64,000 nucleotides of DNA from Photobacterium atrarenae (lineage in GTDB: Bacteria; Pseudomonadota; Gammaproteobacteria; Enterobacterales; Vibrionaceae). The DNA is taken from NCBI RefSeq assembly GCF_024380015.1, contig NZ_CP101508.1:1488902-1552901 (forward strand), given 5' to 3'. The translations under genes and the position numbers were made by a program. This document shows, one piece after another, positions 51,332 through 60,586 of this stretch. The number at the start of each line of letters is the position of its first letter. Position 1 is the first letter of the stretch. The notes beneath the pieces are model-generated. The model did not search any database. It was given only the letters and a program-made list of their open reading frames with translations, and had not been told where the DNA came from.

Positions 51332-52717
51332 ATGATTGAACAGTGGATTAACGCTTTCGTTGGTTTTGTCTGGGGCAAGCCCATGTTGATATTGCTCGTC
51401 GGTGGTGGGCTGTTTTTTACCCTGTATGGCAAGCTGGCCCCCTTTCGCTACATCAAGCATAGCTTTGAGTTATTAACCGGCCGTTTTGATGATGGCCAGG
51501 GCAGTGGCGACTTATCCCATCGCAAGGCGCTTGCTGCAGCGCTTTCTGGCACCCTGGGACTGGGAAATATTGCCGGTGTCGCGCTGGCATTGAGTGCCGG
51601 TGGGCCGGGCGCTGTTTTTTGGATGTGGCTCACGGCACTGCTTGGGGTGTCGACTAAGTTTTATACCTGTACCCTGGGCGTGATGTATCGCCATAAGGAT
51701 GAAAAAGGCCGGGTTCATGGTGGCCCGATGTATACGGTACAAGAAGGTTTGGGTAAAAAGTTCAAGTGGTTGGCGGTTCTGTTCGCGGTAGCCGGCCTGA
51801 TGGGATTTGTGCCGTCATTCCAGATTAATCAGCTCTCGGCGGTGATCCAGACACAGCTTTTCCCTGAAGTCACCTGGTTGGCCAGTACTGGCTTTTCCTG
51901 GGCGCTTGGGATTGTGCTGGCGGTGTTTGTCGGTTTGGTTATTTGGGGTGGCTTGAAGCGGGTCGCCGATGTAGCGGGTGCCTTGGTACCACTGATGGCC
52001 GGTGGTTATTTTGTCATGGCTGTGCTGGCACTCTTGATGAATGCGGAGAAGGTGCCGGCGGTATTTACCTCGATTTTCAACAGCGCATTTTCTCCGGATG
52101 CTGTCTTTGGTGGTGTGCTGAGCGTGATCATTGTTGGGGTTAGCCGTGGCGCATTTTCCAATGAAGCAGGGATTGGGACAGAAGTGATGGCCCACAGTGC
52201 GGCGAAAACGGATGAGCCGGTGCGAGAAGGATTGGTCGCCAGTTTGGGGCCGATCATCGATACCCTGATTGTCTGCAGCTGTACGGCGCTGGTGATCCTG
52301 GTGACGGGCGTGCTTGATCAGAGTGAAGGGATGCAGGGGGTGAGCCTGACCATGGCAGCGTTTACCGCAGCATTTGGTCAACCGGGCGCCTGGCTGTTGG
52401 CGCTGCAGGTGCTGATCCTGTCCTTCACCACGGTCTTTACGTTCTGGTATTACGGTTATAAATGCTTCGTCTATCTGTTTGGCGAGAAGGCCGGTGAATA
52501 CTACAAGTATTTGTATCTGGGACTGGTAGTTCTGGGAGCAGTGCTGTCGGTGGACGTGGTGTTCCTGTTCCTGATCGGTGCCTATGGCCTGATGGCAGTA
52601 CCAACCATGGTGTCTGGTTTACTGCTTGCACCCAAGGTCAATGCTGAGATCAAACGTTACTTCGGTGAGGCAAAACATATTTCAACGGGTGAGCCATTAC
52701 TAGAACAGTCGAAGTAG
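51332..52717 (+). CDS. AGCS-family sodium:alanine/glycine symporter
   Basis: A 461-residue inner-membrane protein (ATG 51332 after AGGA). Family hallmarks: GDLSHRKALAAALSGTLGLG (about 52-71), GGPGAVFWMWLTALLGVSTK, and RGAFSNEAGIGTEVMAHSAA (about 270-289). About eleven helices are expected. It imports alanine or glycine with Na+. A bidirectional hairpin follows. A CRP site upstream suggests induction under carbon limitation. Confidence 0.94.
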   Translation: MIEQWINAFVGFVWGKPMLILLVGGGLFFTLYGKLAPFRYIKHSFELLTGRFDDGQGSGDLSHRKALAAALSGTLGLGNIAGVALALSAGGPGAVFWMWLTALLGVSTKFYTCTLGVMYRHKDEKGRVHGGPMYTVQEGLGKKFKWLAVLFAVAGLMGFVPSFQINQLSAVIQTQLFPEVTWLASTGFSWALGIVLAVFVGLVIWGGLKRVADVAGALVPLMAGGYFVMAVLALLMNAEKVPAVFTSIFNSAFSPDAVFGGVLSVIIVGVSRGAFSNEAGIGTEVMAHSAAKTDEPVREGLVASLGPIIDTLIVCSCTALVILVTGVLDQSEGMQGVSLTMAAFTAAFGQPGAWLLALQVLILSFTTVFTFWYYGYKCFVYLFGEKAGEYYKYLYLGLVVLGAVLSVDVVFLFLIGAYGLMAVPTMVSGLLLAPKVNAEIKRYFGEAKHISTGEPLLEQSK

Positions 52718-52780
52718 GCCATCAAGCAGCCCGATCCTGAAACCATATCTTGAGGACTCGGCTGCGAGAACACGCTTTCC

Positions 52781-52816
52781 AGCTCGTCGTTCGTTTGTCG
52801 CGACGAGCTTTTTTTG
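52781..52816 (+). terminator. Terminator after the AGCS symporter
   Basis: AGCTCGTCG / CGACGAGCT stem with an 11-base loop followed by seven T. It separates two convergent genes. Confidence 0.88.
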
Positions 52817-52826
52817 TTTGCAAAAG

Positions 52827-53273
52827 CTATATCCAGCGCCGCACTTTTTGGCAATAGGCGTCATATTCTGCCCCGAACTTTTCGCGCATCATTTTTTCTT
52901 CAAACGCGATATACCACCGGTCAGTGATGAGCAAAAAAAGTGCGGTCAGCAGCAGTGAGGAAACGGAGCCGCCAATCAGGATGGCGACGCCGGCCAAAGC
53001 GATGCCAAACCCCAGATACATCGGATTTCGGCTGTATTGAAAAATGCCTTCAGTGATCAGCACATCCGGCTTATCAAATGTCATGATATTGGTCTTGCGT
53101 TGTTGAAAGATTCTCTTGCCGGTTGCAGCCAGTTCGAGTCCGGCGACGATGAACAGTGCACCAATGAAATTGTAAGGGGATGGAATGGTGTGGTTCATGC
53201 CAAATGCCCAGCCGAGCACGCACATAGTCACGATAAACATCACAAACAAGATTGGCGGTAATAACTTTTTCAT
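52827..53273 (-). CDS. Isoprenylcysteine-methyltransferase-like membrane protein
   Basis: A 148-residue membrane protein with four helices. The C-terminal part GIFQYSRNPMYLGFGIALAG then EEKMMREKFGAEYDAYCQKV is the PEMT/ICMT family signature (RNPMYxG, E...FG.EY..Y). Bacterial members methylate unknown lipids or thiols. It is downstream of the Crp-like regulator on the same strand with 56 bp between. Confidence 0.88.
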   Translation of the reverse strand: MKKLLPPILFVMFIVTMCVLGWAFGMNHTIPSPYNFIGALFIVAGLELAATGKRIFQQRKTNIMTFDKPDVLITEGIFQYSRNPMYLGFGIALAGVAILIGGSVSSLLLTALFLLITDRWYIAFEEKMMREKFGAEYDAYCQKVRRWI

Positions 53274-53328
53274 AGTGAGTCTCCTTTAGAAGTTGAGTCA
53301 AGCTTAAAAGGAGAGCAGTGCCAGTACC

Positions 53329-53940
53329 TTAACTTATGTTAAGTCCATGTGATGTCAGATTCATCTCCCGGCGGATCCTGGACAGGGTGACATCGGTGAC
53401 CCCGAGATACATAGCGACATGGCGCAACGGGATCTGGGTGCTTTCTTCACCAAACTCATCCAGAAATTGCTCATATCGCTGCCGTGCACTGAGCAGCAGA
53501 AAATCCGCTTCTCGCTTTTCTTTTTTCAGTACCAGTCGTTCATAGACCCGGCGCAAAAAAACGGACCAGGCATGGTGCTGTTCGCTAAGTTCAATCAAAG
53601 CTTGATAGTTGATCGAGGCGACAGTGCAGGTGGTGATGGCTTCTGCATAAAACGGACTGCCATGGCCTTCGACCAGTGAGCTGACACTGGCAAAAGCGCC
53701 GCCGGTTCTGACTAAAGACTTGTTACGTTCCGTGCCGGAAGCATCGATATAAAAATACCGGCCAATACCGTTCAATAAGAAGTGAATTTCACTGACGAGA
53801 TCACCAGCGGAGAAAATTTCAGTTTTCGGTGGGTAGTGACGAAATGAAAAAAGGGTGTGGGCCTCGTGCAAATCCGCCTGACGAAGCGGGGCGAGGGCTG
53901 ACAAGGTTTCGAATAGCAGTGTTTGATGATGGTTGTCCAT
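53329..53940 (-). CDS. Crp/Fnr-family regulator
   Basis: A 203-residue protein; ATG 53940 (MDNHHQT) is chosen for the AAAGGA before it. Residues 15-130 are a cyclic-nucleotide-binding-like domain (HYPPKTEIFSAGDLVSEIHF) lacking the FNR cysteines; residues 145-200 include the HTH (VAMYLGVTDVTLSRIRREM). It is the type found near small membrane enzymes, and it probably controls the adjacent ICMT-like gene. Effector unknown. Confidence 0.88.
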   Translation of the reverse strand: MDNHHQTLLFETLSALAPLRQADLHEAHTLFSFRHYPPKTEIFSAGDLVSEIHFLLNGIGRYFYIDASGTERNKSLVRTGGAFASVSSLVEGHGSPFYAEAITTCTVASINYQALIELSEQHHAWSVFLRRVYERLVLKKEKREADFLLLSARQRYEQFLDEFGEESTQIPLRHVAMYLGVTDVTLSRIRREMNLTSHGLNIS

Positions 53941-54098
53941 ATGTGTCCTTTCCATGATTTTTTCAAACAAACTATTTCATGCTGTGGGCAGGTTTGCAAT
54001 TGGGGATCTGCGGTGCGGTTTGTGGGAATACTTTATGGTCTCGTGGGTCACACATTGTTGAAAAATTTGGCAAAAGGCGGCAACTGCCGCCTTCTGAA

Positions 54099-54488
54099 TC
54101 AATGCGATGCTTGACTGGCTTCGCTCATTAACAAAGTATTTTTCATTCTGAAGGCCAGCACCAGACTGGCGATTGATACCAGATTTAATCCAATCAGGCC
54201 CCATGCTGCGGATGAGCCGGCTTGAAGAAGAAACCAGACACTAATGCCAGTGGCAACAGCGGCTGAGATAGCTGCCAATGTTTGCTGTTGGAGCCACGCG
54301 GTGATTGCACAAGAAGCGGAGGCGAAAAGGAGTAAGTAGGCAAGACCACCGATATGATGACCGGCTTGGTAGAGCTGAACGCCCTTGAACATGCCGCCAA
54401 AGCCACCGAAGTCAATGTAAGCCAAGGGCATAAACCAGAGTGCAACACCACCGATGCCTAACAGTAAGCCGATGATTTTTCTATCCAT
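54099..54488 (-). CDS. Four-helix membrane protein of unknown function
   Basis: A 129-residue protein starting at ATG 54488 (AAGAGAAAC upstream). Helices lie at about 4-22, 40-60, 65-85 and 90-110. A glycine-rich loop (YIDFGGFGGMFKGVQLYQAG) follows the first helix. No family is recognised. Neighbours do not indicate a role. Confidence 0.7.
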   Translation of the reverse strand: MDRKIIGLLLGIGGVALWFMPLAYIDFGGFGGMFKGVQLYQAGHHIGGLAYLLLFASASCAITAWLQQQTLAAISAAVATGISVWFLLQAGSSAAWGLIGLNLVSIASLVLAFRMKNTLLMSEASQASH

Positions 54489-54733
54489 GTTGTTTCTCTT
54501 ATGGTGATAAAAACAATCTCGCACGTCCACAAGTTACGCCTGCGTAAACAAGGCAGTAATCGCGTAAGCAACCGAATGTACACATGCGGATATGCGTGTC
54601 GATTTATATCAAATTGTGTGATAAAAATCATCGGCTTCCCTACGCGAATGATGAATAAAAACCTGCAATATGATGTGATTGCGCGATAATTCACCGAAAA
54701 AGCATCGCACCATCCAATCGCATGCGTTCACTA

Positions 54734-54877
54734 TCATGTGATGGGGCTGCTCATATGCTCGATGATCCAGGTATCGGTTGCCGTATCGTAGCAAGTATCG
54801 ATAAAGGCTAAGTCTCCGAGTTGAAAGACCAACCCGGATTCATTGGCGCGGGGCTGGTTGCCGCACATGACGTTCAT
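54734..54877 (-). CDS. Possible 47-residue protein
   Basis: An open frame MNVMCGNQPRANESGLVFQL then DLAFIDTCYDTATDTWIIEH, with natural-looking composition and hydrophobic alternation. No ribosome site is visible, and a TAG lies a short way upstream in frame. It may be a small gene or a remnant of a longer one. No family recognised. Confidence 0.4.
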   Translation of the reverse strand: MNVMCGNQPRANESGLVFQLGDLAFIDTCYDTATDTWIIEHMSSPIT

Positions 54878-54952
54878 CAGAGCGTTGAGAGAGCTAGATG
54901 TTGGCGGCGCTGTTGCCAGGAGCGTGATTCGCCACGCTCCTGGGAGGGGACA

Positions 54953-55306
54953 TTAACAGTCGACCAGGACCTCGAAACCGCCATAGATCAGCCGCTTGCC
55001 ATCAAATGGCATCGGATTCACTTTAGGGTCGCACATTGGGTCGTCAAAGACCTTGGGCATCGCTTCATCGCGAACGGCTTTGGAGGGCCACCAGATCCAG
55101 GAGAACACGACAGTTTCATTCTCTTGGCATTTGACTGCCATCGGGAACGAGGTGATTTCCCCTGCGGGAATATCATCGCCCCAGCATTCAATCACTTTGT
55201 CGGCACCGTATTTTTTAAACACCTGCGCAGCTTTTTCGGCATGGTTGCGGTACGCTTCACGCTTGTCATTTGGGACGGCGCAGACAAATCCATCAACATA
55301 ACTCAT
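54953..55306 (-). CDS. ybaA: DUF1428 protein (YbaA-like)
   Basis: A 117-residue DUF1428 protein close to E. coli YbaA: MSYVDGFVCAVPNDKREAYR, VIECWGDDIPAGE, then MPFDGKRLIYGGFE. The fold is ferredoxin-like; activity is unknown. RBS AGGAGG stands before the ATG at 55306. It follows a truncated YCII-type gene on the same strand, 9 bases upstream. Confidence 0.92.
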   Translation of the reverse strand: MSYVDGFVCAVPNDKREAYRNHAEKAAQVFKKYGADKVIECWGDDIPAGEITSFPMAVKCQENETVVFSWIWWPSKAVRDEAMPKVFDDPMCDPKVNPMPFDGKRLIYGGFEVLVDC

Positions 55307-55315
55307 GTTTACCTC

Positions 55316-55498
55316 CTATAGAAAATTACACTTACTGACTTTGTCCTCAAAACCATTGGGCAGTCTCTCGCCGGCTGACATGATCCCGGAGCGAACCAGC
55401 TTTTGATTGTCGTCACTCATCGCGGTTAAAAGCGTTTCGTTTGGCATGCTCCCGGCTTCTGAGCTGGGGGATGCTTTGACGATCACCATGACTTTCAT
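55316..55498 (-). pseudogene. Truncated YCII/DGPF-type protein
   Basis: A 60-residue frame whose first 45 residues (MKVMVIVKASPSSEAGSMPN, AMSDDNQKLVRSGIMSAGER) match the N-terminus of YCII-related DGPF-domain proteins, usually about 120-140 residues. The rest, FEDKVSKCNFL, is unrelated and ends early. The missing part includes the DGPF motif, so it is probably a broken gene fused to the upstream edge of ybaA. Confidence 0.7.
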
Positions 55499-55622
55499 GT
55501 CGTTTCTCTTGCCGTGTGAAATGAGAACGAGATTCTGTATGTGGCCTGTTTCTAGACCTTAGTCGAATGGGGGCAAGCTGAATCGACAAAGGCAGAAATA
55601 ATTATTATTTGTGAGGAGTACT

Positions 55623-55811
55623 GTGTCGAAAGTGCTACTTGATTTGCAACGGCTGGATTTTTTGTTTGAGCAGCTCGCCCAGGGCAAATATAGGACTTGG
55701 GGGCGTGGTATGGTGAACGGACTGGGGGGGACTGGAGTGAATGTTTTTTCAGATGACGCCAGTTCTACCTTGGGTAGAGTCGCTATCATTGAATCAGGGC
55801 AAGGATGTTGA
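55623..55811 (+). CDS. Possible 62-residue protein
   Basis: A frame beginning GTG 55623 after GAGGAG: MSKVLLDLQRLDFLFEQLAQ, then GKYRTWGRG. The strong ribosome site and the N-terminal helix support it, while the glycine-rich centre (seven G at 55724-55730) weakens it and may hide a frameshift. No family recognised. It ends 13 bases before the DUF1232 gene. Confidence 0.4.
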   Translation: MSKVLLDLQRLDFLFEQLAQGKYRTWGRGMVNGLGGTGVNVFSDDASSTLGRVAIIESGQGC

Positions 55812-55824
55812 TTGAGGAGTCGAG

Positions 55825-56247
55825 ATGAACAACATGACTGAACAAAAGGCCGATCAGACCCTGCGTGACAGTGCCGGCAAAGTGACTGAACGAGATCTTG
55901 AAACCGTGCTGGATAAAGAGCAGGAGATTGAACGCAAGGTCCGAGCAAGCGGAGCACTGCGGGAATATCTGAATGCTGTGGTTTCCATGTTCGCACTGAT
56001 CAAAGCGTACTGGCAGGGGGAATATCGGGAGATCCCCTGGTTCACGATTGCGGCGATTGTTGCTGCGCTCTTGTATGTGTTTAACCCGATGGACCTCTTA
56101 CCGGATGTGCTCCCGTTTGTTGGCCTGGTTGATGATGCTATGGTCATTGCGACCTGCCTGAAGTTAGTGAAGCAGGACCTGTCCAGGTTTGAAGAGTGGC
56201 AGCAAAGCTCCATGACATCACCGCGAGCAGGCGATAACGGCACCTGA
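55825..56247 (+). CDS. DUF1232 (YkvA-type) membrane protein
   Basis: A 140-residue protein. After a charged N-terminus comes one hydrophobic stretch (WFTIAAIVAALLYVFNPMDL) and the DUF1232 signature NPMDLLPDVLPFVGLVDDAM (about 91-110). Function unknown. The start follows GGAG. Confidence 0.9.
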   Translation: MNNMTEQKADQTLRDSAGKVTERDLETVLDKEQEIERKVRASGALREYLNAVVSMFALIKAYWQGEYREIPWFTIAAIVAALLYVFNPMDLLPDVLPFVGLVDDAMVIATCLKLVKQDLSRFEEWQQSSMTSPRAGDNGT

Positions 56248-56306
56248 GTGTCGAATTGATGAAGCGATGCCATCAATTCGAATTTTTGCTACAAACGGAG
56301 CGTCGT

Positions 56307-57320
56307 TCAGGCATGGTGTTTGAGGTATTGCTCTCTGTAGTGGCCCGGGGAGTTTCCCTTCCACTGGCTGTAGGCGCGAATAAATGAGTTGGGCTCATGA
56401 AAACCAAGTAGAAATGCAATTTCGCCCAGCGACAAGTGCGATTTTTCCAGGTAGTGATCGGCCAACTCGGTACGCATTGTCTGCAATACGGACTGAAAAC
56501 TGGCCGCTTCGGCGGTGAGTTTTCGCTGTAACGTCCGTTTGCTGATCGCCAGCCGATCAGCCACGGCCTCGATCGAGCTTTCACCGCTCGGCAGGGCTTC
56601 GAGCAATACGGCCTTCACCCGTGCCACCATACCGGCAGACGCATCCAGATCAGACAGCTGCTGATTGAGGGAAGACTCAAAGTAGTCCCACATTTTGGCG
56701 TTTGAGGTCAGGAAAGGCAAAGCGGCATCTTCGGCCCGGAAACGAAGCGCGACCCGCTGGCCTTGTTTGATCCGGCAGCCAAAATAGGCCTCATAGGCAG
56801 CCAGGTTTTGCGGAAGCGCGGTGAGCTCGACTCCAATCGGAGCAATGGCCTCCCGGGTCGCCAGTCGACTCAATTGAGTAAAAAAGACCATTTCGGCCAA
56901 GGCCAGGCTGCTGGGAAAGTTTCCCTGATAGCCATAACAGTGTAAGGCGAGTTGGGTTTCCGCCGCTGACTGAGTGACATCTAACACCATCGGACCGATC
57001 AGGGGCTTATATTGGCTGATCCGCTTTAGGGCGACATTCAAGTTCGGGCTGCAGATCGCGGCAAAGATCGGGGCATCAAAGGATTCAACCGATAAGTGCT
57101 CTGCCAGTAACAGGGGCACCTCTCTGTCACCGGCTGCTTTCTCAATCCCCAGCCAGAGCTGGAAATACTCAAGGGGCGACAACGCCGCCTGCGGTTGCTG
57201 AAACAGATCGGCCGGCAGCCTGGCGTAGCGCAGCACGTCGGTGATCTCGAGCTGCATATCTTTAAGCAGCACTTTGCAATTGGGGGAGATCGTAAACTTG
57301 CTGGCTATTTTCATCGTCAA
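56307..57320 (-). CDS. AraC-family regulator with Arabinose_bd-type sensor
   Basis: A 337-residue protein. Residues 20-205 match the OruR/ArgR-type N-terminal sensor (PF12625), and residues 235-335 hold the AraC HTH (VADRLAISKRTLQRKLTAEA, LGEIAFLLGFHEPNSFIRAY). It is immediately upstream, on the same strand, of nothing but stands 33 bp downstream of the SDR gene, so it may regulate that dehydrogenase. Ligand unknown. Confidence 0.92.
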   Translation of the reverse strand: MTMKIASKFTISPNCKVLLKDMQLEITDVLRYARLPADLFQQPQAALSPLEYFQLWLGIEKAAGDREVPLLLAEHLSVESFDAPIFAAICSPNLNVALKRISQYKPLIGPMVLDVTQSAAETQLALHCYGYQGNFPSSLALAEMVFFTQLSRLATREAIAPIGVELTALPQNLAAYEAYFGCRIKQGQRVALRFRAEDAALPFLTSNAKMWDYFESSLNQQLSDLDASAGMVARVKAVLLEALPSGESSIEAVADRLAISKRTLQRKLTAEAASFQSVLQTMRTELADHYLEKSHLSLGEIAFLLGFHEPNSFIRAYSQWKGNSPGHYREQYLKHHA

Positions 57321-57353
57321 ACTCCTCGGACAATCTGTCTGCTATCCGGTAAC

Positions 57354-58139
57354 TTATGCTGTTTTTTCCATCGCCTGACGCGACATTTTCAGGACCAGTT
57401 TACGAGGAAGCAACGGCACAATCCAATTAAGCATGAATTTCAGGCCACCTTCATTGAAACTGACCAACTCGCCTTTTTCCATCGCCCGGTAGCCGCATTC
57501 TGCAACGGAGCGGGCCGATTTGGCTTTCTTCCAAATTTCAACACCTTCCAGATCGCCGGCGCTGACAAAACCAGTGTCGACGGCGCCGGGGCACAGGGTG
57601 GTCGCCGTGACATTATATTCGGCAACTTCTGCGGCAATGGCCTGGGTGAATGAGGTGACATAAGCTTTACTCGCATAATAAACGGCTTGCAACGGACCCG
57701 GCATAAAAGAGGCCGTTGACGAGACGTTGAGGATCCGCCCGGAACGACGGGTAACCATGCCTTTTAGATAGAGATGCGTCAGGCTGGTCAGTGAGAGCAT
57801 ATTCACCTGCATCATCGCTTGTTCAGCGGCTAAATCACGCGTATGAAACAGGCCATGTCCGCCGAATCCGGCATTGTTGATCAGGGTATCAACCTGGATG
57901 CCAAGCTGTTCCGTCTGCTCGAAAATCGCTGCAGCAGCATCAGGCTGCGCTAGATCGGCCACAATTACGGTGATCTGGATTGGGTACTGGCTTTCCAGCT
58001 CGGACTTCAACGCTTCAAGTTTGTCCCGGGAGCGGGCAACAAGTACCAGATTGCCACCTTGATGGGCGTGGATTTTTGCCAGTTCCATGCCAATGCCGCC
58101 AGAAGCGCCGGTAATGAGTGCTGTGTTTGCTTGTGTCAT
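57354..58139 (-). CDS. Short-chain dehydrogenase/reductase
   Basis: A 261-residue classical SDR: TGASGGIG (10-17), NNAG (88-91), catalytic Ser140/141 region and YASK (155-158). The C-terminal region is hydrophobic (FMLNWIVPLLPRKLV). Similar enzymes reduce ketones or fatty-acid derivatives with NAD(P)H. It is the promoter-proximal gene of a possible SDR-AraC operon on the minus strand. Confidence 0.94.
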   Translation of the reverse strand: MTQANTALITGASGGIGMELAKIHAHQGGNLVLVARSRDKLEALKSELESQYPIQITVIVADLAQPDAAAAIFEQTEQLGIQVDTLINNAGFGGHGLFHTRDLAAEQAMMQVNMLSLTSLTHLYLKGMVTRRSGRILNVSSTASFMPGPLQAVYYASKAYVTSFTQAIAAEVAEYNVTATTLCPGAVDTGFVSAGDLEGVEIWKKAKSARSVAECGYRAMEKGELVSFNEGGLKFMLNWIVPLLPRKLVLKMSRQAMEKTA

Positions 58140-58311
58140 TGTGCTTTGCCTTGTGTGGTGTTGATAGGTTTATTTTAGGAAATCTGATCGCGCCACACAT
58201 TCGCAGATGACGACAAGGTGCTGGCAAATGGCGCCAACGACACAGCCGATAAGTGACGCCGTCACTTATCGGCTGAATGGCACCGGGGCGCTAAGATGCA
58301 GGGAGCTGGTC

Positions 58312-59160
58312 TTAACGAAGACAATAGATGTAGGGCGTAGTCGTGGCGATCAATTGAAAGCCGTGCTTTTCGACAATCGGCCGGCTCATATCAGAGGCAT
58401 CAATGGTGAGAAATTGCTTACCGCGCCGTTTAGCATCGTTGATCCGCTGATGCAGCAGGGCAGAATAGTAGCCCCGGCCACGAAAAGCTGCCAGGGTACT
58501 CCCACCCCAGATACTGGCAAACGGGCTCTCGTCACGATAGACGATCCAGGCCGAAGACACCGGCCGGCTTTGCTCATAGACCACATAGATGGTGATATCG
58601 TCGGGTGTTTGTTGCTTGGCCTGGATTAAGTGCGACAGTTGATGGCTTAAATCACCGCCCCAGACCTGCTCCTGAACCTGGATTGCATCACGAATACCAT
58701 CAATATTACTAACCTCGACCACACAGTCCGGTACGGGCTGTGATGCTTCGACCGTTTCCAACGACAGAACCATGAAGGATTCAGAGGCCTCCCGGGTAAA
58801 ACCATGGGCAAGCAGTGTCGCACCAAGGTCTGCCGGATGGTCGGTGCTGTAGGTTTTCCATTCAAAAGGTTGACCTAACCGGGAAAAGGCCGCGATCTCA
58901 TTCGCTACCCGCTCATTGGCTTCGTCGGCAGAAAAACAGTGAAAACTGACAAAACTGCCGGGACCGTGTTGTGAGATAAACTTCACCAAGTGCGGGGATT
59001 CGACTTTGCTAAAGCCGGAAAACTTCGCGTCCTTTCGTTCATGCTGATTGTAAGCATGCATCACTTCCGATGGTTTCAAATCGTGCTCCCAATGAGTGAA
59101 TCGCTGGTGCAAATTGTGGCGTATTGCCAGATTATTCACCAAATATGATATGGGATACAA
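58312..59160 (-). CDS. GNAT acetyltransferase with N-terminal extension
   Basis: A 282-residue protein. The C-terminal 120 residues are a GNAT domain (WGGSTLAAFRGRGYYSALLH, about 228-247; DASDMSRPIVEKHGFQLIAT). The N-terminal 130 residues form a diverged second domain often present in this family. Substrate unknown. It has its own upstream region and no operon partner. Confidence 0.85.
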   Translation of the reverse strand: MYPISYLVNNLAIRHNLHQRFTHWEHDLKPSEVMHAYNQHERKDAKFSGFSKVESPHLVKFISQHGPGSFVSFHCFSADEANERVANEIAAFSRLGQPFEWKTYSTDHPADLGATLLAHGFTREASESFMVLSLETVEASQPVPDCVVEVSNIDGIRDAIQVQEQVWGGDLSHQLSHLIQAKQQTPDDITIYVVYEQSRPVSSAWIVYRDESPFASIWGGSTLAAFRGRGYYSALLHQRINDAKRRGKQFLTIDASDMSRPIVEKHGFQLIATTTPYIYCLR

Positions 59161-59287
59161 TTTTACGATGTCACATTATTTATAACATCTTGATTTCAGT
59201 GCTATAGTTTCAGCCTGATTGGCGCGCTGGTAAGCCGTGTGAGCGTGATCCGGTGCCCTGTAAGTATGATGTGGAAAGGAATAGGCG

Positions 59288-59659
59288 ATGAAGTGCCCGA
59301 AATGTAAATCTGACTTTGAGCAACTGCACACCCCACTGGGTGACGTGGAGCGGTGTACCCACTGTAAGGGCTTATGGGTCGATATTTATGAATTGGAAGA
59401 TGTGAAGCCGATTGCTGAAAGCCTGGATACCGGTGATATCGAGGTCGGGAAAGAATTTAACAAAATCGGTCACATTGATTGCCCGGTTTGTCCGAACAAT
59501 CAACTGCTACGGATGGTTGACCCGAAGCAGCCGCATATCTGGTTTGAAAGCTGTCCGACTTGTTACGGTCGTTTCTATGATGCCGGTGAGTTGATTGACC
59601 TGTCCGAATACACCATCAGTGACTTTCTGAAAAAATTTACCGTCAAAGAGCGCCATTAA
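59288..59659 (+). CDS. Zinc-ribbon protein with four CxxC pairs
   Basis: A 123-residue protein. Cys pairs at 3/6, 23/26, 65/68 and 89/92 make two zf-TFIIB-type ribbons: MKCPKCKSDFEQ...RCTHCKGLW and DCPVCPN...SCPTCYGRFYDAGELIDL. Such proteins bind zinc; the role is unknown. It is a single gene with a terminator downstream. Confidence 0.9.
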   Translation: MKCPKCKSDFEQLHTPLGDVERCTHCKGLWVDIYELEDVKPIAESLDTGDIEVGKEFNKIGHIDCPVCPNNQLLRMVDPKQPHIWFESCPTCYGRFYDAGELIDLSEYTISDFLKKFTVKERH

Positions 59660-59694
59660 TCGAGGCATCGTGCCGCGCTTAACCTGAAGGAATG

Positions 59695-59726
59695 AAAAGA
59701 CCGGGTCAAGATACCCGGTCTTTGCT
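59695..59726 (+). terminator. Terminator after the zinc-ribbon gene
   Basis: AAAAGACCGGGT-caagat-ACCCGGTCTTTG stem, perfect over ten pairs, with a short T tract. Confidence 0.85.
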
Positions 59727-59740
59727 CAATGGAATTGATT

Positions 59741-60217
59741 ATGAACGTAAGAATTGCGACATCTGCCGATATTGAGGCGATTTGCCGCCTGGGTTATCAG
59801 ATTAACCAACTGCATTACCGACATGTTCCGCATGTCTTCAGCGATCCTGCCCGAAGTGACAGCGGCAGTGCGTTTTGGCTCGATCTGATGGCGGCTGAAA
59901 ATACCATTTTTTATGTCTCTGAAATCGAATCGCGGGTGAGTGGGTTTATTGTTGCGCGCCTGACCCAGAACACGGATGTCAGTTTTCTGAACGCAAACCG
60001 AATCTGTCGGGTGAACACCATTGTCGTGGATGAAGAATGCCAGGGCAGTGGCATTGGCGCGGCCCTGATGACGGCGGTGGAGCAATGGGCCGTGAAAAAC
60101 CAGGCGGACGAAATGCGTCTGGAGGTGATGGAATTTAATCGTCAGGCCCAGCAATTTTATGAGTACCAGGGATTTGGGACCCAATCACGGATTATGAGTA
60201 AGTTACTGAAACAATAA
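59741..60217 (+). CDS. GNAT acetyltransferase
   Basis: A 158-residue GNAT starting at ATG 59741. The acetyl-CoA motif is EECQGSGIGAALMTAVEQWA (about 100-119), then NRQAQQFYEYQGFGTQSRIM. It heads a small rightward group with the YCII protein 9 bp downstream. Substrate unknown. Confidence 0.9.
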   Translation: MNVRIATSADIEAICRLGYQINQLHYRHVPHVFSDPARSDSGSAFWLDLMAAENTIFYVSEIESRVSGFIVARLTQNTDVSFLNANRICRVNTIVVDEECQGSGIGAALMTAVEQWAVKNQADEMRLEVMEFNRQAQQFYEYQGFGTQSRIMSKLLKQ

Positions 60218-60226
60218 GGAGATCGG

Positions 60227-60517
60227 ATGTTTGTCGTCTCATTGCACTACGTTTGCGAAATACAGGAAGTTGAACAGCACCTCGAAGATCATGTGGCGTT
60301 CCTGGACAGGGAATATGCCAACGGGACATTTCTGGCATCGGGGCGGAAAAATCCAAGAACCGGTGGGGTGATCCTGGCGCGGGCTGAAAGTCAGACTCAG
60401 TTGGAGTCTATTCTGGCGCAAGACCCGTTTTATCAGCATGGTCTGGCTGAATATGAGATCACCGAGTTTGTGCCAACCCGAACATCAGCTGAGTTGCGCT
60501 GCTTACTCGAAGCCTGA
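60227..60517 (+). CDS. YciI-like protein
   Basis: A 96-residue YCII-family protein: SLHYVCEIQEVEQHLEDHVA, then FLASGRKNPRTGGVILAR and DPFYQHGLAEYEITEF, with the conserved His/Asp pair. The ferredoxin-like fold may have hydrolase-like activity. It is probably cotranscribed with the preceding GNAT. Confidence 0.9.
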   Translation: MFVVSLHYVCEIQEVEQHLEDHVAFLDREYANGTFLASGRKNPRTGGVILARAESQTQLESILAQDPFYQHGLAEYEITEFVPTRTSAELRCLLEA

Positions 60518-60586
60518 TCGAACGCCGTTTGGCGCATGTTTGATCTATTTTGAGGGGCAGTAAAGTGATTTTGACAGGAGAACCCG